Assembly: GCF_009727055.1 (NCBI RefSeq)
Contig: NC_052353.1
Location: 41,029,729 to 41,093,728, forward strand
DNA length: 64,000 nt
Direction: 5' to 3'
Origin: Benincasa hispida
Taxonomy: Eukaryota > Streptophyta > Magnoliopsida > Cucurbitales > Cucurbitaceae
Shown: positions 1 to 9,507 of the stretch, in pieces
Layout of the letters: the number at the start of each line of letters is the position of its first letter
Numbering within the stretch: the stretch's first letter is position 1
Translations under genes and position numbers: made by a program
Notes under the pieces: generated by a model
Databases searched by the model: none
What the model was told of the DNA's origin: nothing
Seen by the model: the letters and a program-made list of their open reading frames with translations, nothing else

Positions 1-271
1 TAATTAGAGTGGTAAATTTGGAGCGGAGGGGGGAGGGAGCGATGGAAGAGAGGGAGGAGGATTTGGTATGGTTAGTGAAAGCTAAGTGCAAGGGTAAACG
101 TTAATAATTTTCAAGCCAATTTCCTAGTATGAACAAAATTTTCAAGCATATCATGCATTTCAAAATGAACGTGTATTTGATTTGAACACGTAAAACACAA
201 CAATCAAGCTATATTAAAGACATAAAAATAGCTCTTTTCGAGAGCTAACGTTAATAATAAATTCAGAAATG

Positions 272-303
<32 letters not shown>

Positions 304-475
304 GTTTTAAAATTCACAAAGTTAAAAGATGAGAGATAATTTTATTAGGTTAAAAATGCCCCAAAATGTTACTGAAATCTAGCTATGAAATATTACTAAG
401 ACCGAGTTTACGAGGGAGAGAAAAATGCAAATAAAGTAAGGGGAATAAAATCAACGATGCCATTTAGCTGTTGGA
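1..475. other. AT-rich flank with TA microsatellite
   Basis: I see no gene here. A pure TA dinucleotide run lies at about 272-299. The last bases (476-480, GTATG) are the left copy of the target duplication of the copia element that follows. Confidence 0.6.
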
Positions 476-480
476 GTATG

Positions 481-2619
481 TGTTGGGGTCGATGCCCTAA
501 AGTCTCATGTCCTGTAGTTTGTAAACAGTTTGTATGAACGTTTTTGATGTATAATATATGATATTTTACTTCACTTCTTGATTTTACTCAGTTGTTTGTT
601 TCATTTTCTTTACCACAAACCAAAAACCTAAAATCTCTGGTTATCTGTATGTAATATAAACATGTATGTGGTGACATACAAGTGGATCATGTCTTAAGTG
701 ATAACCAAAATGGTCTGTAGTAATGGATAGAGGAGGAAAACCTTATCCGAGTAACGCTACGGATGCGGCCCGCTTTGTGGTATGGTCATAAGTGTTGTGA
801 CTTGTAACAGAAGGTCTGGTCTTGATCATTTGTGTAGGGGACATGCGAGTAGGGGCGTCCTATACAAAGAGTTTGTATAAGACCTGACCACGAAGTGTTA
901 ACGTCTCGTTATATAACACCATTCATGACAGAGATTTCACTTCACTAGGATGACCATAGGTAATATGACCTCAATCCCGAGTGAGTTGGGAACTCCTGCC
1001 ATTGAGAGCAGTCCTTTGATTTGTATGGGTGCGAGTGGCCTGGTCGTTGACTTAAACCTACCATTTTGGGGATTCGTCTGATTTTGGAGCTGGGAACTCA
1101 GCTGCATAAGATGGAATTCACTTCTTCCCAAGGGGCAAGTAGATAGATAGCTCCCTTAAGGGCAGATTTCGGGGCTTGAACGATGTGACACCACACACCT
1201 TCTTTTGGCCCAAGAGGTATTCACGCATAGTTAGACTATGTTGTATTGTTCATTAGAGGAATCAGTGGTACTTAAGGAGTGAGATGTAACTATAGGGGAA
1301 AAACGGTAAATTGGCCCAGTTGTACTTACGAGCATCTGTGAAGGGTCATCGTACTCATGATTGGTTATATCCGATGGACACAAAAATATATATGTGGTAA
1401 GAAGAGTTCAGCTGTTGGTCTTTAGTGGAATGCTTGGTAGTTAACGGATGGTGGTTCTCGTGGCTAAAGAGTTTAGTCAGATATTCACAGGTTCATAAGG
1501 TCCCCTAGGTAGCTTTGATAAAGTCAAGAATCAGTTTTTGGGTCAGATTGAAATGTTCACATTGACAAGAGGGAGTTTGATTATATTTGATATAATTGAA
1601 CTGGTTAATTGTATATGATATAATTGACTAAATGTATGAGATACATTATTTTGGAGGAAATTAGATAAATATGATTTATATCAAATAGAGGAGAAATTAC
1701 TATAGTAGATATATGATATCAAACTATAGGTTAAGAATATAATATGATTATATTCATTTATTATATAATTAGTCAGTTATATGATAATTGGTCGGAAATT
1801 TCTCCAAATTCATGCTTTAGTGGGAAGATCAATTTTGGTTATTGTAACTGAAAAATAAAATGAAAATGGTTTTCATTTTTGCAAATAGTTCGAAAAAAAA
1901 TTTGCTCAAAGTGTGGAAACATCACAATCGCTTAGTTGAGAGCCTGTACGATAGCGCCTTATCGCCTAAACGATCGCATACCTGTCTCTTATACACATCT
2001 AGATGTGTATAAGAGACAGCCCGCGCACTAAACGATCGCACGCATTCTTTAAACGATCGCTCAGTTTTTCTAAACGATCACTTAGTACGCCGAGTTTTCT
2101 AAACGATCACTTACTCTTTACTAAACGATCGTTTAATAAAACCTACAAGATCATATACCTTTCTCTAAACATAAGCACCCGACTATACAATAGTCACCTA
2201 ATATCTCCCACTTGCTTGTCTGCTACACGATCGTTCTTTCCTCCTTCCTTTACCAATTCCATCAAAGTCTACTCTTTAGATTCTCACTCTGAGAATACGA
2301 AGGGCTTCAAGTGGTGGTGTCGTCCTTGGTTGCTGCTTATTCGTCTGCTGTCGTTCGTGTAGACGATCATGCTACTAGGCGAATGTTTGCTGGGCGATAA
2401 AGACCGTAGAGGGTTGCTTCCACTGGATTGAGTTCGAATTAAAGACAGTCTTTAACTGGTACTTTTACTCAATATGTAGTTATTTAATTGTTAAAGCATG
2501 CCATAAATAGTGATAAAAGGCATACCTATTTGTTAGAATGTGTGTGTGGTAATTTGGTCACAATGAAATAGGAAAGATCCGAACGCACTCACGAATGCTC
2601 TTATTTAAGAGTTTCTTCA
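481..2619 (+). repeat. 5' LTR of copia element 1
   Basis: It is 2139 bp, starts TGTTGGGGTC and ends GTTTCTTCA just before the primer binding site. It aligns along its length with 9508-11581. Near its 3' end (about 1965-2135) it holds a cluster of AAACGATCG-type repeats. A 38-bp sequencing adapter interrupts it at 1982-2019; without the adapter the LTR would be 2101 bp, closer to the 2074 bp of its partner. Confidence 0.92.
1982..2019. other. Tn5 mosaic-end (Nextera junction) adapter left in the assembly
   Basis: The 19 bases CTGTCTCTTATACACATCT are followed at once by their exact reverse complement, AGATGTGTATAAGAGACAG. This is the known 38-bp head-to-head Tn5 mosaic-end junction of Nextera mate-pair libraries. 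The partner LTR (around 11010-11020) runs straight through the corresponding point with no insert and no missing base, so the 38 bp are an addition. An apparent reading frame that starts inside it begins MCIRDS, a typical artefact peptide from this adapter. Confidence 0.96.
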
Positions 2620-2621
2620 AT

Positions 2622-2634
2622 TGGTATCTGAGAC
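2622..2634 (+). other. Primer binding site (tRNA-Met type)
   Basis: TGGTATCTGAGAC lies two bases after the 5' LTR. It resembles the TGGTATCAGAGC primer site of plant copia elements, which pairs with the 3' end of initiator tRNA-Met, with a mismatch at the eighth base. Its position marks the end of the LTR. Confidence 0.8.
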
Positions 2635-4018
2635 AGGTTCTGATATTCTAATTTCATTGATGCAATGAATTGCATATACATTTGATGTGGGTGCATATCT
2701 TCTCTTATTTAATTGTTAAATTGTTTGTGGATGTGCGGATTAATGGAGTTTTCTAGGATGTTACCTCGGTTTGATTTAATTCTTTTTCAATTTCGGTTAA
2801 TTGTAAAGGGCCTTGCATTTTTTGGCACAATTAATTGTTTTCGAGTCTGTAATTCAAGGTCAAATTAAGTCTTGCGTCGTTTGTGAAGAAGTTCGGAGCA
2901 AGAGTTGCTGTTCTTTGAGGAAGAAGATGATCAAAGGTTGATCGGGTCGTGTAAATGATGGGGTAAGCGATTGCTGAGTATCGGATGCTCGAGTATCGTT
3001 TAACGTGCACGCGCACTAGACAATCATTTAGCTCATCAAGCTTCATTGCTTAGTAACTGACTAAACGATTGCAGAGTAACGCACGGTAAATCATTTACCT
3101 TTAGCCATATTAAGCAATCACCTAGACGATCAGGCTTCACAGCCTCCTTGTCGTCTAAGTGATCGTTTATCCTTTTCGCTATCGTCTAGTGTGTGCTAAG
3201 CGATCATTTACCTGCGGCATTTACTAAACGATGGAGTTCTCCTGACGGTTCAAGACCCAGTTCGCCTGTGAACCGGTTTGCTCGTTGGAAAATGTAATAG
3301 ATAGAGTTATTTCATTCCGATTTTATAAAGGTTCATCTCGGTCCATTAATCCTTGGTTCATGAGATGTATGGTTATTTATATGCCAAATGGTATACACAT
3401 ATAGTAAATCCCACATTAGGTTATGCATTGATCATGCATCATCTCTTTATTGTAAATATTATAATTTAGAGAAGCATGATTTAATTATGTAAGAGCATGC
3501 TCATGCATCATATAATATAAGAGTTATATTTATGCATGCATAAAAAGCATTAACATGCATCATATAATATAGTATAAAGATGTATGGAAAGCATGTTTTC
3601 TTGGTTATTACGCACATATAAAAGTTATGTATAGTAATGATCGGACATTGCATGAAGCATGACACATAGGTTTCTTTATAAACATTATAAACATCTAATT
3701 GTGTGCAATGTATTTTTAGTTGTTTCTTTTTAAAGGTTGAAGAGAAATTAGAACTAATAGCAATAAGAAAGACATACATGCTCACTTAGGTTTAATTCAT
3801 GGTTTTAAAATGTTTAAAACTTGGATAACATAGACCTAAGATCACGGTTCTAATATGATTAGAAACCCTTAGGCTTTAATCTTTTAATCAGTTTAATAGG
3901 ATTAAGTTGACTAATAAAAGGTTAAAGTGTAGCAAATCTATCTATATAGGACCTTTTGTCTAAGGCGGGTTCTGTCTAGGCTAGAGTATTTAAGTTGACG
4001 GAAATGTAACAGCCCTAC
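2635..4018 (+). other. Untranslated leader of copia element 1, first part
   Basis: No credible coding sequence. From about 2950 to 3240 there is a block of CGATCG/CGATCATTTA-type repeats like the one near the LTR end and the one at 61800-62465. From about 3940 to 4018 the sequence aligns, in reverse complement, with the leader of copia element 3 around 61085-61140 (shared text such as GTCTAAGGC and TTAAGTTGACGG), so it is retrotransposon leader and not host DNA. Confidence 0.7.
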
Positions 4019-6096
4019 TGAAGGAAATCAAACTCGAGGATTTCCATGAGAAGCAGAATAGATCATTCTAAATTACAATCATGTATGAACATTACAAATT
4101 ATAGTCGTAAACAAAACATAAAGTTATGCAATCAATATAGAAATTACAGCATGATACAACAAGAAACAAGGAGAAAAACTACGAATGTTTTTTGACTCAT
4201 CTCCACGCTCTTTGCTCACGAACACTCAAACACAGCAACCTCGAACGCTCAAACAACACGACTGCTCTGCAACACGAACACCGTGCATTGGACCTCTACG
4301 ATCGCCTCGGTCACAAACTCCCCGATAGCACGAACAACCTCCATAGAACCTCGACGGCGTCGAGTTGAGTATGACACCACCAAGAAGGTTACCTTGGTAT
4401 TCTCGGTGTGAGAATCCAGAGGTGGGCTCTGTTTGGACTTGGTTTGAGGAGACGAAAGAGGATTCAACAATTGTGTACACGATTGGGTAAGTGGGAGAAG
4501 ACTAGACCTATCGTATACGTTGATGCCCGATCGTCTAGCAAAAGCTAAGCGATCATTTAGCTCATCATTTAGCAGCGTGTCTGTCGCCAACACTACACGA
4601 TCTTTTACCTTTTGTCAAGCTATCGTTTAGTAAATCTGTATTTACTTGACAAGCTCCGTGAGAGGTTTTTTCGAGAGAGAAATCTCAAAACATTTTTTGA
4701 TAAAAAAAACTTACTCAAATTAGGAAAAACAATTTTTCTTTTATCTCATGGTTAACATGAACCACCAATAACCTCTCACTCAATTGGTTATTAGAGAAAA
4801 ATATTTAATTATCCAATAATTAATATTATTATAAATATAAATGATAACCAACTTATCATACTATATTTATAACCTATAATTTTAATATTTCATCTCATGA
4901 AACATATAAACCATAGTTCTTTTTCTATTCCATGGTACTTAATGTAAATCTTATTTACATTAATCCTCCACTAGATGTATCTCATACATCATACCGATTA
5001 TATCATATATAATCAAAATACCTCTTATCAAATTGAATATTTCAAATTAACACCAAGAACTGATCCTCAACTGAATCCATTGAGCTACCAAGGGGACCTT
5101 ATGGACCTGTAGCTCGAAGCTCCAATGGTACGTGAATAACTAACTAAACTCTTTAGTCATGGGATCCACCATCCGTTAATTGTCAAGCACTCCATTAATG
5201 ACCGACAGTTGAACTCTTCTTACCACAAATATTTTATGTGTCCATCTTAACCAATCAGCAATGTGACAACCCTTCACAGATCGCTCGTAAGTACACTGGA
5301 CCAATAATAGTTATGCCACTGTAGTTACATCTAACTCCTTAAGTACCACCGATCCCTCTAATGAACATAAGTCATAGTCCTACTATGACTGAGTCCTCTC
5401 TTCCAAAGAAAAGTTGTGGTCACTATGTTCAAGCCCTGGAATCAGCCCTTAAGGGAGCAATCTCTCTACTTATCCCTGCTTTGGGAAAGGAGTGAATTCC
5501 ATCTTGTGGATTGAGTTCTCAACTCCCAGATCAAACAAATCCCGAAAAAGGTAGGCATGTTGAGTTGGCAATCTGGCCACTTTCACCCATACTAATCAAA
5601 GGACCGCCCTTAAAGGCAAGAGTTCCCAAAACACTCAGGATTCAGGTCATGTCACCTACGATCATTTAGGAGAGATGTAAGTCTCTAGTATCAACGATGT
5701 TATATACAAAGTCTAGTCATCTCGTGGTCCAGGTCTTATACAAACTCTTTGTATAGGACACCCCCGCTTGCACGCCTCTACATGAATGGTCAAGATCTAC
5801 CATCTATAGTAGTTTACAACACTTGCAAACCTCTACAAAGCGGGCTGTATCCGTAGTGTCATCAGGATCAGGTATCCCACCTTAATCCTTATACTACAGA
5901 CCTATTTAGGTTATCACTTAAGGCATGATTCACTTGTATATCATATACATGCTTAAGTTCATATAAAATACCATGGAACTTTGTTTATTGGATATGAGTA
6001 AATGCCAGAATTAAATAACAATTATTTTATTCATCAAACAATGTGTATCTTTACAAAACAACGAGACTCCGGGAGAATTAGGACACTAATCCCAAA
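4019..6096 (-). repeat. Solo copia-type LTR nested in the leader of element 1
   Basis: Read on the minus strand it runs from TTTGGGATTAGTG (a degraded TGTTGGGATT start) to GATTTCCTTCA. It shares many blocks with the LTRs of element 1, for example around 5230-5400. The 5-bp duplication CCTAC flanks it at 4014-4018 and 6097-6101. Removing it rejoins the leader: CAGCCCTAC and CTGGGAAC then match the uninterrupted leader of element 3 near 61075. No internal region or second LTR is present, so this is a solo LTR left by recombination between the LTRs of a later insertion. AAACGATCG-like repeats lie at about 4540-4640. Confidence 0.9.
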
Positions 6097-6404
6097 CCTA
6101 CCTGGGAACTTACCTGGAAAGGTGAATTAGATAGATTTGATGCATATATGGAAGTTAAAGACAGTCCATTAAAGTGTTTAAATGTGACTATTTGAACTTG
6201 TTCATTTTTCATAGACAAAAGTTGTTTATGAACGGACTTAAAAAGATGACTTAGACTAAAATCAGTAGTCGAATTGTCTAGGTTAATTAACCCCTAGGTA
6301 GAACATTCAGTGGGAGGTACTTGGGACATATGATGTTTCACTTAAACCTTTCACGTTTCTCCTCTATAGTCTACACCGTGAGATCTACCCTCAGCCTTGT
6401 GGCA
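6097..6404 (+). other. Leader of copia element 1, continued
   Basis: This stretch aligns in reverse complement with the leader of element 3 at about 60790-61080. Shared blocks include TTCAGTGGGAG and CACCGTGAG. It is non-coding. The match stops near 6400, where plastid-derived sequence begins. Confidence 0.7.
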
Positions 6405-6645
6405 CATTTGGCATGTGAAAAAATTAAAACCTCGAGCTCGAGGGCGAAGTTATCCCATAAAACGACCCACTTGTTCTATAACTATTGTATTGAAAAATAC
6501 AGCTTTGCATGAAGAAGGGTTTAAAAGACACCAATACACCATATTATACTTAAACAAACCGGGTGGATCGATAACTAAAGAAACGTACACAGATATGACG
6601 TGTTATGACATGTATAATAATGGGGGATTATGGGACAAAAAATAA
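6405..6645 (+). pseudogene. rpl22: Plastid rpl22 3' fragment (nuclear plastid DNA)
   Basis: The frame reads [16 protein letters not shown], the conserved core of chloroplast ribosomal protein L22, and runs on to a stop at 6643-6645 after WDKK. Only the C-terminal half is present; the 5' part of the gene is missing. As in plastid genomes, the end of rpl22 overlaps the ATG of rps3, here by 16 bases (rps3 ATG at 6630). It has no plastid promoter or neighbours here and sits in the leader of a retrotransposon, so it cannot supply plastid ribosomes. I read it as plastid DNA inserted into the nucleus. The left border is approximate, placed where similarity to the copia leader ends. Confidence 0.85.
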
Positions 6646-6741
6646 ATCCACTTGGTTTTAGACTTGGTGCAACCCAAGGGCATCATTCTCTTTGGTTTGC
6701 ACACTCCCAAAAATATTCCGAAGGTTTACAAGAAGTTCAAA
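6630..6741 (+). pseudogene. rps3: Plastid rps3 5' fragment (nuclear plastid DNA)
   Basis: From the ATG at 6630 the frame reads [16 protein letters not shown] and then HHSLWFA, the well-conserved start of chloroplast ribosomal protein S3, followed by [12 protein letters not shown]. After about 37 codons similarity ends abruptly, and the next bases belong to ndhD. The native plastid gene is over 200 codons, so this is a truncated copy. It lies directly after, and overlaps, the rpl22 fragment as in the plastid large single-copy region. The break to ndhD falls at a short A-rich stretch (CAAAAATA) that could be microhomology used in end joining. Confidence 0.9.
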
Positions 6742-7165
6742 AATACTAATTACTTTGGTAATGGCAATTGGAATGATATTAACTCCCATTTATTTATTAT
6801 CTATGTTACGCCAGATGTTCTATGGATACAAGCTTTTTAATGCTCAAAATTCTTATTTTTTTGATTCGGGCCCACGAGAGTTGTTTGTTGCGATCTCTAT
6901 CCTTATACCTGTCATAGGTATTGGTATTTATCCAGATTTTGTTTTCTCACTATCAGTTGACAAGGTCGAAGCTATTTTATCTAATTATTTTGCTAGATAG
7001 TTTTCATAAAAAAAAATGAAACAGCAATTAATTATAATAATGATTTTTTATTTTTTAAATCGTTCGTTGCACAATAAAAAAAGAAGTCTTTTTTCTTAAC
7101 AAAAATAAACAAATGAATTGGACTTCCTCGTACATTTGGCTTTTGTGAGAACCCTTTGAATCACT
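6741..7165 (+). pseudogene. ndhD: Plastid ndhD 3' fragment and downstream spacer (nuclear plastid DNA)
   Basis: The frame ending at the TAG 6998-7000 contains [31 protein letters not shown] and [20 protein letters not shown], the C-terminus of chloroplast NAD(P)H dehydrogenase subunit 4 (NdhD, a proton-pumping membrane subunit). Only about 86 of some 500 codons are present. The following AT-rich bases, up to about 7165, are probably the plastid spacer beyond ndhD, since the copia leader similarity resumes only after that. In plastid genomes ndhD lies in the small single-copy region, far from rps3 and rpl22, so the insert is a chimera of two loci. Confidence 0.88.
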
Positions 7166-7699
7166 AATGTCCCCCTAAAGAATGGTGTTTGGGTAGGTCA
7201 ATATCAAGGTGGATGGAGAGAGTGTTCATAGTAAGTGGGAGCGGGAAGTGCAACAGCATATCCCTCGGTCTCCTTTGTTGGTTTGAATAAAGTTACTACG
7301 CATCGCCTTGAGGCATCCTTGGAGTATCCCCCTATAGGATGGCAATTTTTGCACGTTTCTTTATTTGATCTCCTGTAAGAGGATAAGGTTACTTAGTCTC
7401 TTGTCCTAATCTACTTCTTCCCTACGGTGGGCTTATTAGGGTAGGACTCTGGCACCGAAAGCGAGGGGTCACACTTACACGGAATTGTTAAAGGCTAACA
7501 GTTCTTGACCAAATAAATGGTGGCTGTTAGGTTCAGTTCTAAGAGTTGGTTCTGTCTAGTGGTTGAGAATGTCTCATCCCAGTGAAGGGGCATCTGATCA
7601 CCCCACCGGTGACGTTTTTCCTGCCTCACTGGGGCATCATTGCAAAATAGAAGTCTTTCACTTAGGGTACTTGAAACTGCTTTGCAAAATTAATTGGTT
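7166..7699 (+). other. Leader of copia element 1, distal part
   Basis: It aligns in reverse complement with the leader of element 3 at about 60350-60770. Shared blocks include TTCATAGTAAGTGGG, CGGTCTCCT and GGTCACACTTAC. No gag is found after it; the sequence passes almost directly into the late part of pol, so gag, protease and integrase were lost by internal deletion. Confidence 0.65.
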
Positions 7700-9404
7700 A
7701 AATTGTGGTTTAGCAAAATCTAATTCAGCAAGAGTTGTTGATGGTAGTTCATCTAGTAGGTCGGTTCTACCTCAAGAGTTGAGGGAACCTTGACACAGTG
7801 GGAGGGTTGCAAACCCGCCCGTTTGCTATCTGGGTTTAACAAAAATCCTTGATATGGTAGCAGATGGCGACGTTGAGAACCCGTTGTCTTATTAGAAGGC
7901 AATGGAGGATGTTGATCGAGATGAATGGGTCAAGGCCATGGATCTCGAGATGGAGTCGATGTACTTCAACTCAGTATGGGATCTTGTAGATTAGCCTCAT
8001 GGGGTAAGATCTATAGGTTGTAAATGGATCTACAAGCGCAAGGGTGTTGATAGGAAGGTGCAAACCTTCAAGGCTCAATTTGTGGCAAAGGTTTATACCC
8101 AGGAAGAAGAAGTCGACTATGAGGAAACTTTTTAGCCTGTTGCCATGCTAAATTCGATCCGTATCCTCTTGTCCATTGCAGCTTATTATAATTATGAGAT
8201 CTGGAAAATGGACGTCAAGATGGCCTTTCTGAATGGAAATCTTGAGGAGATCATTTACATGGTTCAACCTGAGGGATTCATAGTCCAAGGTCAAGAGCAA
8301 AAGGTTTGCAAGTGTAATCAGTCCATTTATGGGCTGAAACATGCGTCTAGGTCTTGGAACATACGATTTGATATTGCGATCAAGTCGTATGGCTTTGACC
8401 AAAATATTGATGAACCTTGTGTCTACAAGAAGATCATCAACGCTTCAGTAGTCTTCTTAGTGTTGTATATAGAAGATATACTACTCATTGGGAATGATGT
8501 AGGTCTACTGACTACAGTTAAGAACTGGCTAGCGACCCAATTCCAAATGAAATATTTGGGAGAGGCTCAACTTGTTCTGGGTATATAGATCCTTCGGGAT
8601 CGTAAGAACAAAGTCCTAGCATTGTCTCAGGCATCGTACATTGACAAGATATTGCTCAAGTACTCGATGCAGGACTCTAAGAGAGGCCTACTATCGTTCA
8701 GGCATGGAGGAGGTGAGACGGGTCTTATATGCGTCTATTGTTGGCAGTTTGATGTACACGATGCTCTGTAGTCGTCCAGAAATCTGCTACCCTGTGGGCA
8801 TAGTCAGTAGGTATCAGTCTAACCCAGGCCAGGGTCACTGGACAGTAGTGAATAACATCCTCAAGTATCTTCGAAGAACAAGGGACTACATGCTCGTGTA
8901 TTGATCTAGGGATTTGGTCCTTACTAGATACACGGATTCTGACTTTCAGACTGATAGGGACTCTCGCAAGTCCACTTCAGGGTCAGTCTTTACTCTTAAC
9001 AGAGAAGTTGTAGTGTGGCGAAGCACTATGCAAGGGTGCATCACCGACTCCACTATGGAGGCAGAGTACGTAGCAACTTGCGAAGCTGCTAAAGAGGCTG
9101 TCTGGCTCAAGAAGTTCTTGACAGAACTGGAAGTTGTTCCAGATATGTCTAGGTCCTTTACCCTCTATTGTGATAATAGTGGGGGCAGTGGCGAACTCCA
9201 AGGAGCCTAGGAGTCACATGCGTGGCAAACACATAGAGCGAAAGTATCATCTAATCCGTGAGATAGTGCATCGAGGGGACGTGATCATCACGAAGATCGC
9301 TTTGGAGCACAATATTGCTGAACCGTTTACGAAGGCTCTCACGGCTACAGTGTTCGAGGGTCACCTTCAGAGCATGGGTCTACAGGATCGCCCGTGGCTG
9401 GACT
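7700..9404 (+). pseudogene. Copia pol remnant: reverse transcriptase and RNase H
   Basis: Pieces in several frames are clearly copia pol. The stretch before RT ends in LPQELREP. RT follows at about 7890-8590, with MDVKMAFLNGNLEE and the substrate-site YGLKHASRSW, and RNase H at 8914-9404, with DSDFQTDRDSRKSTSG and STMEAEYVA. In-frame stops (for example near 7992 and 8132) and frameshifts split it. The catalytic YVDD/YIDD motif is YIED here (8467-8478), so the first of the two metal-binding aspartates is changed to glutamate. With gag, protease and integrase also missing, the element cannot move by itself. The protein is closely related to that of element 3 (56197-57700), whose RT keeps YIDD. 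Confidence 0.9.
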
Positions 9405-9494
9405 AGGGCAAGTGGGAGATTTTCTTGTACTGGGATTTTATGCCTTAGTTTATTGTTTTGTACTAGTTTTAAGTACATACCACTTCGCTTTAGG

Positions 9495-9507
9495 ACAAGT
9501 GGGAGAT
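9495..9507 (+). other. Polypurine tract of copia element 1
   Basis: ACAAGTGGGAGAT lies directly before the 3' LTR start at 9508. This is the usual plus-strand primer of copia elements. A second copy of AAGTGGGAGAT lies at 9409-9419, just after pol, and may be an alternative or duplicated tract. Confidence 0.75.

Noticed and set aside
2003..2362. Open frame of 119 codons starting MCIRDS
   Set aside because: It starts inside the sequencing adapter and runs through LTR repeats; it is an artefact.
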